Position numbers and translations under genes: made by a program
Notes under the pieces: generated by a model
Database searches by the model: none
The model's input: the letters and a program-made list of their open reading frames with translations, nothing else
Told to the model about the DNA's origin: nothing
Origin: Pseudonocardiales bacterium
GTDB lineage: Bacteria > Actinomycetota > Actinomycetes > Mycobacteriales > Pseudonocardiaceae
Direction of reading: 5' to 3'
DNA: 64,000 bases
Assembly: GCA_019244165.1 (NCBI GenBank)
Contig: JAFATA010000074.1
Coordinates: 21,830-85,829 of the forward strand
Shown: positions 45,801 through 54,068 of the stretch, in pieces
Layout of the letters: each line of letters starts with the position of its first letter
Numbering within the stretch: the stretch's first letter is position 1

Positions 45801-46907
45801 CACGGGGTAGCCTTCAGCCCCGATGGGCGCACGCTGGCTACCGCCAGCGCCGACCACACCACGCGGCTGTGGGACTTGTCTGGACCTGTCCTGGCCGGCC
45901 ACACCGGCGGCGTCCATGGGGTGGCGTTCAGTCCGGACGGGAAAACCCTAGCCACGGCCAGCTACGACCACACCGCACGATTGTGGGATGTCCGTGACCC
46001 CTACCAACCGCACCCGCTCGCCACCCTCACCGGCCTCCCCGGCATCGTCTACGGGGTGGCGTTCAGCCCCGATGGGCGCATCCTGGCCACCGTCGGCTCC
46101 CGCCACGCTGCACGGCTGTGGCAGGTTGACAATCCCGCCCAGCCCCGCCTGCTGAGCACCCTTATCGGCCACACCAGATCTGTTTACAGGGTGGCTTTCA
46201 GCCCCGACGGGCGCACCTTGGCTACCGCCAGCGCTGACCACACCGCACGATTGTGGGATATCCGCGACCCCCGCCAACCCCGCCTGCTGAGCCGCCTCCC
46301 CAGCTCCGCTGGCGCCGTCCATGCGGTGGCGTTCAGCCTCGACGGGCGCGCGCTGGCCACCGCCGCCGACGACGACACCGTGCGGCTGTGGGATATCCGC
46401 GACCCCCGTCAACCCCGCTTACTGAGGATCCTCACCAGCCACACCGACGCCGTCCGCTCGGTGGCGTTCAGCACCGACGGGCGCACCCTGGCCACCGCCA
46501 GCGCCGACGACACCGTGCGGCTGTGGGATATCCGCGACCTCCGGCAACCTCGCTTGCTGAGAATTCTCCCCGTTCCTGCCGCTGTCGACCGTGTGGCCTT
46601 CAGCCCGGATGGGCATATCCTGGCTGCCACCAGCGCCGACCACACCGTGTGGCTGTGGCGGGTTGACAATCCCGCCCAGCCCCGCCTGCTGGGCATCCTC
46701 ACCGGCCACACCAACTACCTCTACGCGGTGGCTTTCAGCCCGAACGGGCACACGCTGGCCACCGCCAGCGCCGACCACACCGCACGATTGTGGGAAACCA
46801 ACGTCGAGAGTGTCGCCGCTCGAATCTGTCGCATGACCCCCGCCATCACGAAAAGCGAGTGGGACCGCTACCTGACCGGCCGGCCGTACCATCCGCCTTG
46901 CCGGTGA
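42858..46907 (+). CDS. Trypsin-nSTAND-WD40 conflict protein
   Basis: A 1349-residue protein in three parts. Residues about 10-210 are a trypsin-like protease: His37 in LTCAHVV, Asp in GGDVAGLVLV, Ser in GYSGSP. Residues about 220-620 are an nSTAND1 NTPase: GPSGVGKSSL, ILLCIDQFEEIF and a winged-helix region with a membrane-like or helical hinge near 680. Residues about 750-1320 hold 13 WD40 blades, each with VAFSPDGRTLATAS and RLWD-type ends. Architecture matches the NTP-dependent conflict systems described by Aravind's group: WD40 senses, STAND oligomerises, protease executes. GTG 42858 follows GGTGGGGGG. The 278 bp after it (46908-47185) show nothing I recognise. Confidence 0.92.
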   Translation: MSARREGFVVRVLRAASQSPAGVGFVVGERHILTCAHVVNTVLGRDLRAQEAPGPGARVQVDFPALGDAEGAPSRTCRVAVWVTPPVAGATGGDVAGLVLVGEGLPEGAGPARLAEAEDLRDVEVAVFGYPGQPPRQAGAWAGCRLRGAVGAGMIQLDADSESAFRVQPGYSGSPAVVANGVGDGVVGMVAAASWDAERDAYAIPVAHLVQAWPEVLETVPVCPYRGLLPFRASDAEAGLFVGREAETDQLVRMVDQRALVVVVGPSGVGKSSLVTAGLLPALSTEQWATAIFRPGQMPCFALAKTLYELEGSQPSVEDVERRGERLRREGLTGLAAELGVLTGKRILLCIDQFEEIFAICPDEERAVFLDQVLPSADADDAALRVVCTLRADFLAQLLNHPSVGARLQDRLVPLSPMDQDALERAITVPAQLCGVTYEEGLVQHIALDAAKGDGGLPLMEFALTQLWPRQHRRKLAFTDYYALTSGGVIGILNRYAEDVFEQLEQDWPVERIRRVLLACVRSRGDAAAATRRIVDRDRLAEDWALVEKLAERRLLMTGEDPTRHTATVELAHEALIQSWERLATWVDADAQFQRWLTTIEDRVGEGELAEARISEAQQWLAERPEDIPRDVREFIERSSTLVQQRIIQLERAREAAHQRARLLRRFAAALTVLLVVASGASIVAFTEQHTAAHQRDLAVSAQVAGQALDLRATNPGLAAQLALAAYRLAPTTEARSSLLSIAAAPYSTQMTGHRGYVVAVAFSLDGYTLATASRDKTVRLWDVRDPHHPRLLGTLTSPAGAVHAVAFSPDGRTLTLTTDSATRLWDLGDTRNPRLLSVLTTGHLGNVDALASSPQGHILATASQDQTVQLWDVGDPRHPSPLGTLNSHTRTGVAFSADGRTLATAGDDRLARLWDIRDPRQPHLLGILPGHTDAVTGVAFSPDGHMLATASRDATARLWDVGDPRQPHALGTLIGHTGVLHGVAFSPDGRTLATASADHTTRLWDLSGPVLAGHTGGVHGVAFSPDGKTLATASYDHTARLWDVRDPYQPHPLATLTGLPGIVYGVAFSPDGRILATVGSRHAARLWQVDNPAQPRLLSTLIGHTRSVYRVAFSPDGRTLATASADHTARLWDIRDPRQPRLLSRLPSSAGAVHAVAFSLDGRALATAADDDTVRLWDIRDPRQPRLLRILTSHTDAVRSVAFSTDGRTLATASADDTVRLWDIRDLRQPRLLRILPVPAAVDRVAFSPDGHILAATSADHTVWLWRVDNPAQPRLLGILTGHTNYLYAVAFSPNGHTLATASADHTARLWETNVESVAARICRMTPAITKSEWDRYLTGRPYHPPCR

Positions 46908-47185
46908 ATCTCCTGCCGCGGACGCTTTGTTTGACCCCACTGAACCGGGACGAAAAAGTGCGGGATGCGTATTGCGTGGTGGTGACGTAGGCCGATCGCG
47001 CGGAAGAGCGGAAGAGGCGGAGGAACTGGGGTACGGAATCGTGGAGGCGCGTCTCGGGGCTTGTGTCCAGTCGTCGTTTGGGTGCGTTCAGTCCTTGAGT
47101 CGGTGGCCAGGCAGCAGGGATGTGCCCTTGCAGTGATCACGCACGGCCGCCTGACAGGTCCACGGTCGCCGTGGTGGTGCGGTGG

Positions 47186-48579
47186 TCAGGCGCGGGTGGT
47201 GGCGAGGTGGCGGGCCGTTCGGGCCAGCTCGCGGTGCTCGCCGCTGGGTCGAGCCTCCAGGGCGGTGGCCAGGGGTGTGAGGCGTCGGCGAACCAGCCCC
47301 GAGCGGAGCCGCGTCACGCCGGTGATCGCGCCGTGGGCCAGCTCCAGCCCGTCGGACTCGCCGGCCCGGACGTGGATGGTGGCCAGCACGATGCCGGACA
47401 CGGTGCGGGCGCGCTGGCTGTGGCCAGCCTCCCAACGCCGTAGCGACGCCGCGGCGAAGGATTCCGCCGCGTCCAGCCGCCCGTCTTCGAGCGCTAGGCG
47501 CGCGGCCACCTCGTCCAGGTCACCCCACGGGTCGGTCGGGGTGGGCTGCCAGATCTCCCGGGCCTCCGCCATCTCGCGGGCGGCGCCCACCGGGTCCCCC
47601 ATCCGGGCCAGGGCGTACCCGGCATCCGCCCGCGTGCAGGCCTGCAGGACCGCCCGGGAACCTCGGGGGACAATTAGCTCGCGCTGCTCCTTCACCGGGA
47701 TGCGGTCCGCCTTGAGCTGGGCGCACTGCAGCAGCGCCAGCCCATCGTTGGGACGGCCGTGCTCCACGGTGGCGACTCCGGCATACCCCATGGCCATAGT
47801 CTGCAGGCGGGCGTCTTCGGTCTGGGTGGCCAGCTGCAGCGCCTGACTGAGGTGGTGCAGGGTGCGGTCGTGCAGCCCCGCGTCGAAGGCGGCGTAGCCG
47901 GCCTGCAGGTGCAGCTCGGCCAGCGCCCGCATCAGCGCCTGCCGCAGCGGCTCGGGGCCCGGGACCGCCAGCAGCCGGCTTGCCTCGGCGGCGGTCTCGC
48001 TGCTCATCTTCGGGTTAGAGCCATAGGCGCGGCTGTTTTTCGTCAGATCGCGGGTGGCCTCCCGCACCTGCGCCACGTGGACCCCGAGCAGCCGGGAGGG
48101 CAGCGGCACCGGCGCCGGGTCGGGGATCAGTTCTGGCTCCGGGACCTGTTCTCCCACCTCCGGTGGGCCCACCACAGCGGCCATGGACGTGGCTAGCATC
48201 ACCCGGCGGCGCAACTCCTCGACCTCCTCCGGGGTGAGCGCAGTGCTCGGTCGCCCACCAGGGTAGGCGCCAGCGCCCTCGGCGGGGCCCAGGTTCATCA
48301 GTTCGCGGGGAATCCCCAACCCGTCGGCGATCCGGACCAGCACCCGGTATTCCCGGACCCGCCGGCCCCGGAGGATCTCCGAGACCTCAGACTGGGCGAT
48401 CCGGCGGCCGCGCCGATCGCCCGCTGAGTCCACCCGTTCTTGCCCAGCACCCGGAACAACGACGCCAGGTCATGCGCGGCCAGCGCGGCCCGGACATCGG
48501 GGCGCGCGAGCAACGCCGGATGGACCGGCGGAGTGCCCCCCGCCCACCCGATGACGATGTCGTTGTCCCCAAGATCCAT
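47186..48579 (-). pseudogene. HTH/TPR regulator with a frameshift in the HTH
   Basis: The N-terminus (from ATG 48579: GDNDIVIGWAGGTPPVHPAL, SLFRVLGKNGWTQRAIG) and the remainder (RRIAQSEVSEILRGR onward to 47186) are in different frames. The break is near 48400-48405, within the HTH, where one G appears missing; restoring it gives a continuous XRE HTH (WTQRAIGAAAG-IAQSEVSEI). The remaining 400 residues are TPR-like helices (LSQALQLATQTEDARLQ). Either a recent pseudogene or a sequencing error. It is related in layout to the regulator at 37418. Confidence 0.82.
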
Positions 48580-48600
48580 TGCCGTCTCCCCGCTCGCTGC

Positions 48601-50589
48601 CTATGATCGCAAGCAGGGTAGCGGCGGAGGAAGCCGCCGCGCGGGGCGCCAGGCGGCGTGGCGCAGTAGGCGGAGCCCGTTGAGGCCCACGATGACGGTG
48701 GAGCCTTCGTGTCCGGCGACGCCGAGGGGGAGCGGGAGGTGTCCGGCGAGGTCCCAGATGACCAGGCCGGTGATGACGGTGGCGGCGATGATGAGGTTGG
48801 CGGTGACGACGCGGCGGGCGCAGCGGGATAGGGCGATGACGGCGGGGATGGTGGTCAGGTCGTCGCGGATGACCACGGCGTCGGCGGCCTGCAGCGTGAG
48901 GTCGGAGCCGGCGCCGCCCATCGCGATCCCGGTGGCTGCCGCGGCCAGGGCGGGCGCGTCGTTGATGCCGTCGCCGACCACGGTGACCCGGTGCCCACCG
49001 GTTTCGAGGTCGCGCACGGCGGTGACCTTGTCGTCGGGCAACAGCCCGGCGCGCATGTCGGTGATGCCGACCTGCTGGGCGAGGTGGGTGGCGGTGGCAG
49101 GGTTGTCGCCGGTGAGCAACACCGGGGCACTGCCGGTCAGTCGGGTGAGCGCGGCGATGCTGGCGGCGGCTTCGGCGCGGAGCTGATCGGTGATGCCTAA
49201 CACGCCGACCGGGCGGTGGTCGCGCAGCACGACCACGGCGGTCTGGCCACGCTCCTGGATCGCCGTGGCTACCTCCCTACCCTCCCCGGTCGCCAGCAGG
49301 GCGGCGGGCGACCCGACGTGGATGACGTGCTCCTCAACGAGGGCGGACACACCTCGGCCGGGCTGGGCGGTGAACTCCTCGGCGGCGGGCAGGTCGAGGC
49401 CACGCTGGCGGGCGGCGCGCACGATCGCGGCGGCCAGCGGGTGCTCGCTGGGATGCTCCGCGGCGGCCGCCAGCCGCAGGAGGTCATCGTCGGTCAGCCC
49501 GGCGCCCGGCAGGGGGCGAATCTCGGCGAGTTCGGGAACACCGCGGGTCAGGGTGCCAGTCTTGTCGAAGGCCACCCGCGTGGTGGCGCCGAGTTGTTCC
49601 ATGACCACCGCGGACTTGACCAGCACCCCGTGCCGTCCGGCGTTGGCGATCGCCGCCAGCAGAGGCGGCATCGTGGCCAGCACCACCGCGCACGGGGAGG
49701 CGACGATCATGAACGTCATTGCCCGCAGCAGGGACTCGGCCACCGACTCGCCGGCTAGCAGCGGGAGCACGAACAGGGCGACGGTGGCGGCAACCATGCC
49801 GACCGAGTAGCGCTGCTCGACCTTCTCGATGAACAACTGGGTGCGCGCCTTGGTCTGGCTAGCCTGCTCCACGAGGGTCGCGATCCGCGCCACCACGGAG
49901 TCTTCAGCGCGGCGCTCTACCCGTACCCGCAGCGACCCGGTGCCGTTCAGGGTTCCGGCGAACACCTCGTCGCCGACCGCTTTGTCCACCGGCAGCCCTT
50001 CCCCGGTGATCGTGGCCTGATCGACCTCGCTCGCCCCGCCCACGACCGCGCCGTCGGCGGCGATGCGCTCGCCGGGCCGGATCAGGATCACGTCGCCGAC
50101 GGCCAGGTCGGCGGCCGGCACGGTCTGCTCATCCCCTTGCGCGGTGAGCACCGTCGCGGTGTCCGGGGCCAAGTCCAGCAGCCCCCGCACGGAGTCCTCG
50201 GTCCGCGCGGTGGCCAGCGCCTCCAGCGCACCGGAGGTGGCGAAGATGACGATCAACAAAGCGCCGTCGGTGACCTGCCCGATCGCCGCCGCACCGATCG
50301 CGGCGGCAACCGTCAGCAGGTCCACGTCCAAGGTCTTATCCCGCAGCGCCCGCAATCCGGTTAGGCCCGGCTCCCAGCCCCCGGTCGCGTAACAGGCCAG
50401 GTACAACACCCACCACAGCCAAGGGGGGCCGCCTAGCGTGTGGGCTGCCAGCCCGGCCAGGAACAACACCAGCGCCGCTGTGGCCCACCGCATCTCGGCC
50501 AGGGTGAACAGCCCCCTCCGCCGGACCGGCACCCCAGGCGGTCGGGTGAGGGCCGGTCGCGTGGGTGTGGCGGTGGAGGACAAGGCCAC
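48601..50589 (-). CDS. P1B-4 type metal-exporting ATPase (Co/Ni), CtpJ/CtpD-like
   Basis: A 662-residue heavy-metal P-type ATPase without an N-terminal HMA domain. It has the SPC metal motif (IVASPCAVVLATMP, about residue 295), the phosphorylation motif FDKTGTLTRG (about 340), a TGD loop LLTGDNPATA, GDGINDAPALAAA, and HEGST in the last helix (about 628). SPC plus HEGST define the P1B-4 group that exports cobalt, nickel or iron. It diverges from an NmtR gene, the pairing used for CtpJ in M. tuberculosis, which strongly supports nickel/cobalt export. Confidence 0.93.
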   Translation of the reverse strand: MALSSTATPTRPALTRPPGVPVRRRGLFTLAEMRWATAALVLFLAGLAAHTLGGPPWLWWVLYLACYATGGWEPGLTGLRALRDKTLDVDLLTVAAAIGAAAIGQVTDGALLIVIFATSGALEALATARTEDSVRGLLDLAPDTATVLTAQGDEQTVPAADLAVGDVILIRPGERIAADGAVVGGASEVDQATITGEGLPVDKAVGDEVFAGTLNGTGSLRVRVERRAEDSVVARIATLVEQASQTKARTQLFIEKVEQRYSVGMVAATVALFVLPLLAGESVAESLLRAMTFMIVASPCAVVLATMPPLLAAIANAGRHGVLVKSAVVMEQLGATTRVAFDKTGTLTRGVPELAEIRPLPGAGLTDDDLLRLAAAAEHPSEHPLAAAIVRAARQRGLDLPAAEEFTAQPGRGVSALVEEHVIHVGSPAALLATGEGREVATAIQERGQTAVVVLRDHRPVGVLGITDQLRAEAAASIAALTRLTGSAPVLLTGDNPATATHLAQQVGITDMRAGLLPDDKVTAVRDLETGGHRVTVVGDGINDAPALAAAATGIAMGGAGSDLTLQAADAVVIRDDLTTIPAVIALSRCARRVVTANLIIAATVITGLVIWDLAGHLPLPLGVAGHEGSTVIVGLNGLRLLRHAAWRPARRLPPPLPCLRS

Positions 50590-50636
50590 GGGTCACCTCC
50601 GGACGACGAGCGGACCATCCGACCATAACAGAACAC

Positions 50637-50652
50637 ATGAACATGCCTTCAT
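50637..50652. promoter_or_regulatory. Candidate NmtR operator between ctpJ-like gene and nmtR
   Basis: ATGAACATGCCTTCAT is an inverted repeat (ATGAA, 6-nt spacer, TTCAT) like the TGAA-N6-TTCA core of ArsR/SmtB operators. It lies in the 92-bp divergent region, 48 bp from the ATPase start and 30 bp from the nmtR start, so one bound dimer could repress both promoters until Ni/Co binds. Confidence 0.72.
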
Positions 50653-50681
50653 AAATAGACGTGAGATTAGACTCCATGGTC

Positions 50682-51044
50682 ATGGGACATGGGGTAGCCG
50701 GCCGGGACCGGCCGGTAGCACAACTGGACGCCGAGGCCGCAGCACACGTGGCGACCACCCTGCAGGCCCTGGCCACCCCGAGCCGGTTGCTGATTCTCAC
50801 CGAGCTACGGCATGGCCCCCGATCGGTCACCGCGCTGGCCGAGGCGGTAGGGATGGAACAGTCAGCGGTGTCCCACCAGCTACGGCTGCTGCGTAACCTC
50901 GGCCTGGTCACCGGCACCCGCACCGGCCGCAGCATCGTCTACAGCCTCTACGACAACCACGTCGCTCAACTCCTGGACGAGGCCGTCTACCACAGCGAGC
51001 ACCTGCGCCTGGGCCTGGTGGATCGACCGGGCACCGCCGGCTGA
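50682..51044 (+). CDS. nmtR: Nickel/cobalt-sensing ArsR-family repressor NmtR
   Basis: A 120-residue ArsR protein starting at ATG 50682. The N-terminal MGHGVAGRDRP and alpha5 block DNHVAQLLDEAVYHSEH place His3, Asp91, His93, His104 and His107 at the same positions as the metal ligands of M. tuberculosis NmtR, and overall length is the same. The HTH is MEQSAVSHQLRLLRNLG. Upstream in-frame starts (50661, 50676) would bury the N-terminal Gly-His used as a ligand. It is divergent from the P1B-4 ATPase and is predicted to derepress it in nickel or cobalt. Confidence 0.95.
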   Translation: MGHGVAGRDRPVAQLDAEAAAHVATTLQALATPSRLLILTELRHGPRSVTALAEAVGMEQSAVSHQLRLLRNLGLVTGTRTGRSIVYSLYDNHVAQLLDEAVYHSEHLRLGLVDRPGTAG

Positions 51045-51056
51045 CGCGGGCACAGA

Positions 51057-51120
51057 GCCGTGAACTCGACGAGAGCGACGTCCAACAGCCCAAGAACGTC
51101 GGTATGGTCGAGTTCACGGC
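51057..51120 (+). terminator. Hairpin downstream of nmtR
   Basis: GCCGTGAACTCGAC (51057-51070) pairs perfectly with GTCGAGTTCACGGC (51107-51120), and an inner CGACGT/ACGTCG pair adds a second stem. It lies 12 bp after the nmtR stop. No T-run follows, so it may be a terminator or an operator-like palindrome. Confidence 0.55.
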
Positions 51121-51301
51121 ACTTGTCGTCGCTGGTCGAAGATCGACTCGATCTGCTGAGCGGCGAGAACCGAAGAACTAGAAGCACGGCCAACTCGGTC
51201 GGGGCTGTCAAGGGTCCGGCTGGCGCCGGTAGTCGGCGCCGTTCACAGGGCCGCTGCCAGGTAGGGTGCCGGCGCCTGGAGGCAAACCACCGGAGGGAGC
51301 G

Positions 51302-52309
51302 ATGGGCGAGTTCATTTCTCACAACGTGTGGATGCGCGACATTCCCGATAATATCCTACTGACATCGCTGAGCATTCCTGGGACACATAATTCTTGTAGC
51401 ATCGGCGGCATTCTTGGATTTACCAAGACCCAAGATCTGGATCTGCCCGAGCAGCTTGAGGCGGGGGTACGTTTTCTTGACATTAGACTTTCGCATTACC
51501 GGGACAACCTTTTCGTTCATCACGATGTTGTGCACATGGGGAAGTGCCACGCGGATGTTCTGGTCGCTTGCTCCAACTTCCTCAAGCTTTACCCTTCTGA
51601 AACTATCTTCTTGTCGGTCAAGGAGGAAGATCGGCTCGACAGCGGCCTTGGTAGATTTGCTCCTTCTAGGATTTTTGGAAAATCTAGGGGAGATTCGATG
51701 AGCTGGGTGGTCCGATCGGACTCGTTTGAAGAAGCGTTCAGGGCGAGGACGTGGGAGCATGTGGAGGATCCGTCGCTGTTCTATAATCTCGCGTCGCCCC
51801 TTCCTGGTCATGACTTGGTAAGCACTAATCTCACGCCCAAGACAACCTTGGGAGACGTTCGCGGAAAGATCATTTTGCTGCGCAGGTTCGAGGCGGGCCA
51901 GGATCTCGGGTTCGATCTTACCTACTGGTTGGAAAATATGCGTTTCAGAAGCGTGACAAGTCTGGCCTACGCTGTCGAAGACCACTGGCGGAACCCCGGA
52001 GAAGACGACAAGTACAAATTCATCATAACCCACATAGAGGAAGCAATGAGCCGTAACCCCAGAGATCTGTACATTACGTTTTGCAACGCCGTCACCCTGA
52101 ATGCCCACGGCTACGCAAAAACGATAAACCCGCGTCTCAACGACTATCTTGCGGGATCCCCGCGAGGGCGTGTTGGAATCATTGCGCTGGACTACTTCGA
52201 GGAGCCTCGAGAACTGGTGTCCAACGTGATCGACATGAACTTCGCCCCCGAGGTGACCGCCGGTCACGACGAGGGGCAAGCTCCCGCTGGTGACGACGTT
52301 GAGCGCTGA
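51302..52309 (+). CDS. Phosphatidylinositol-specific phospholipase C-like protein
   Basis: A 335-residue protein with the PI-PLC X-domain pattern: His29 in SIPGTHNS, Arg62 in LDIRLS, and His73/His74 in FVHHDVV, then SVKEED. Bacterial PI-PLCs cleave phosphatidylinositol or GPI through a cyclic phosphate. There is no signal peptide, unlike secreted PI-PLCs, so an intracellular role is likely. ATG 51302 has GGAGGGAG upstream. The gene is visibly more AT-rich than its neighbours, suggesting transfer, and it opens the mosaic conflict region. Confidence 0.85.
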   Translation: MGEFISHNVWMRDIPDNILLTSLSIPGTHNSCSIGGILGFTKTQDLDLPEQLEAGVRFLDIRLSHYRDNLFVHHDVVHMGKCHADVLVACSNFLKLYPSETIFLSVKEEDRLDSGLGRFAPSRIFGKSRGDSMSWVVRSDSFEEAFRARTWEHVEDPSLFYNLASPLPGHDLVSTNLTPKTTLGDVRGKIILLRRFEAGQDLGFDLTYWLENMRFRSVTSLAYAVEDHWRNPGEDDKYKFIITHIEEAMSRNPRDLYITFCNAVTLNAHGYAKTINPRLNDYLAGSPRGRVGIIALDYFEEPRELVSNVIDMNFAPEVTAGHDEGQAPAGDDVER

Positions 52310-52310
52310 T

Positions 52311-52348
52311 CAGGATGGCGGTCAGGCTGTCCGTTGACCGCCATCCTG
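52311..52348 (+). terminator. Terminator-like hairpin after the PI-PLC gene
   Basis: CAGGATGGCGGTCA (52311-52324) pairs perfectly with TGACCGCCATCCTG (52335-52348) around a 10-nt loop, starting 1 bp after the stop codon. It lacks a strong T-run. Confidence 0.7.
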
Positions 52349-52440
52349 GATCTGGCGAGCCGTCCCGGGGTTACAGGTCACACGTCGTAGGTCTGCTACG
52401 AGTCGGGCTTAAGCTGGGGTTCGGACCGACATACCCTAGT

Positions 52441-52527
52441 TGACCTGCTGGTTTCTGGCTGTCATTGGTCGTTGTTGGTCAGTGCTGATCGACGTTTGAC
52501 GGCCTGGAAACGGCCTGATCTTGGTCG
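52441..52527 (+). repeat. Diverged direct repeat DR1, left copy
   Basis: Two matching blocks: TGACCTGCTGGTTT at the start and TGACGGCCTGGAAACGGCC at 52498, the latter matching 57289-57318 with 3 changes in 30. The right copy (57206-57318) has about 25 extra bases between the blocks. The copies enclose the hairpin cluster and the binding-protein gene. Confidence 0.7.
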
Positions 52528-52664
52528 GACGCCCGACCTGCGGCCGCGCCGCGCCGTTTGCTGCGAGGGCCCGTGGTCGTCGGTGAGTCCCTGTGAGTCA
52601 TCCGTGCGGGCGGGTACCGTGACGGGCGCGACTCAAGATGGTCTGTTTTTCCGCGGCGGGTGGT

Positions 52665-52789
52665 CGTGATCTCCCCGTCGGCCAGGCTTATCCCGTACCG
52701 GGTCAGGGCGGCGGGGGCCAGGTGGAGTGCCCGGTTGGACGAACGACCTGGCCCCCGGTATGCCTTTGATGGCCGGCGGGGAGATCACG
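52665..52789. repeat. Hairpin element, copy D
   Basis: A 20-bp outer stem (52665-52684 with 52770-52789, one T-G wobble), an asymmetric internal loop holding TTATCCCGTACC, a 12-bp inner stem (52712-52723 with 52746-52757) and a 22-nt apical loop GGAGTGCCCGGTTGGACGAA CG (broken here for display). The loop aligns with those of copies A and B. Confidence 0.8.
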
Positions 52790-53017
52790 TGTCCCCACTG
52801 CCGCCACCTGAACGTGAGGGCACTTTGAACCTGTGAACTAGCGATTACCAGAAGCCACTATCGGACAGTCCCGGTCATCCCCGAACGGTTCGTCTGGCCA
52901 GCGCGGATACTTCTCGACGTTACGTGCTGGTGCTGGAGGTTGGCGGCTGTTTCGGGTAGGTAAAGGGTGGAGGTGATCATTGAATGGTCTCCGTGCCGAA
53001 AGACGTGCGGGAGCGAA

Positions 53018-53160
53018 GCGGGTATCCCGTCGCGTCGGTGAGCTTGCCTCGTAGTTGGCCAGGGACAGGCGGTCCATGTGGAGCACCCGACGGCTGAACG
53101 ACATGGACCGCCTGTCCCTGGCCAACTACGCCTCCGGTGCCGACGCGACGGGATACCCGC
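53018..53160. repeat. Hairpin element, copy A
   Basis: A 143-nt element: 21-bp perfect outer stem (53018-53038 with 53140-53160) containing GGTATCCCGTCG, an internal loop of about 10-11 nt on each side, a perfect inner stem of about 32 bp up to 53079/53101, and a 21-nt loop beginning GGAGCACCCGACGG. Its downstream flank 53201-53240 resembles the flank of copy C. Confidence 0.88.
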
Positions 53161-53393
53161 GTCCCCGGGTGACCCACTACCTTCGTGCCCAGCCCTGGAG
53201 CCATCCTGGAGCGGAGGTCCGCCGGAGGCATAGGTTGTTGATCTTAGATCGGTTGTGCTCTTCGGTGTGAACGCGGATTGGGCGTGCGTCTGCGTGTCTG
53301 GGAGTGTGGTTGTGTGCCGTTGAGGCTGAGCTGCGGCGACGTGCCGGCGTGGATCGCCCCGTACGGACTGGTTGCGTCGCTTCCGCTGACGGT

Positions 53394-53429
53394 TTGCTGA
53401 TGATGATCATTTGTGAGCCCGAGCTTCGG
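53394..53429 (+). repeat. Intergenic module with TGATGATGATCATT core, copy 1
   Basis: TTGCTGATGATGATCATT followed by TGTGAGCCCGAGCTTCGG aligns with 57933-57968 over about 36 bases, and its first 16 bases from 53396 are identical to 58409-58424. It contains the palindrome ATGATCAT. Confidence 0.7.
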
Positions 53430-53545
53430 GCTGCGCCCAGTGCGCCGTCAGGGGCCTCGATCGGTGGTCAGTGCCAGGCCACGGTGCTCCGCTGTTGACC
53501 AATGGTTGGCATACGCGGGGGTGTTGGCTTGCCCGGGACGGGGTG

Positions 53546-53688
53546 GGGAGCGGGTATCCCGTCGTGTCGGTGAGCTTGTCTTGGAGTGGGCTGGGGTAGG
53601 TGTCCAGATGGAGCACTCGACGGATGTCTGGATTTCTGCCCCCGGCCCGCTACGCCTGTGGCGCCGGCGTGAGGGGATACCCGCTCCC
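53546..53688. repeat. Hairpin element, copy B
   Basis: Also 143 nt. A perfect 15-bp outer stem (53546-53560 with 53674-53688) carries the same CGGGTATCCCGTCG block as copy A and the same TGTCGGTGAGCTTG follow-on. The inner stem is different in sequence and imperfect, and the loop is GGAGCACTCGACGG. It ends 380 bp before the binding-protein gene. Confidence 0.82.
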
Positions 53689-54068
53689 TTGGTGACCCAT
53701 CACTATCCGGGGCCGGTCGTGGAGTCCTCCCGGAATGAAGCGTCCTCGGCATCGCGGCATCCTTCCCCACTTGGGAGGTATGCACGAAGCTCGGGATGGT
53801 TCAGGCCATCTTCGGGATCGGGTCTGAGTCTGAGAACGTGGTCAGCGAGCTGGTTGGGGCGCGTGGCGGCGTTGCTGCCGGAGACACCGCTCCGGTGATC
53901 TTCGATGTTCAGGTGCGTGACTGTATCAACCGGGCGGCCATGTCACTCACTTTGATGGAAGGCGGCTCGCCCCGTTGATTGCAAGCAGGCGGGGAGGGTT
54001 CCCGGGGAGCGTGGTGGAAGGTGTGAGTATGCCCTGCATCTTGCAAGTAGATCAGGGGGTATCGGGCA

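Larger units (their letters stand above)
52310..54068. other. 1.76-kb gene-free region packed with hairpin and repeat elements
   Basis: No convincing protein gene lies here; the few open frames overlap inverted repeats and lack ribosome sites or family signals. In order it holds the PI-PLC terminator, a diverged repeat shared with 57206-57318 (52441-52527), hairpin copies D, A and B, a module shared with 57933 and 58409 (53394-53429), and the leader of the binding-protein gene. A 60-codon frame at 53796-53978 is the only possible small gene and is unsupported. Confidence 0.7.

Noticed and set aside
45100..46800. Periodic repeats suggestive of a CRISPR array or satellite
   Set aside because: The periodicity is coding: each unit translates to a WD40 blade in one uninterrupted frame.
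52310..54068. Insertion sequence or transposase remnants within the hairpin cluster
   Set aside because: No transposase-like peptide appears in any frame, and the hairpins are 125-144 nt with conserved loops rather than terminal repeats with target duplications.
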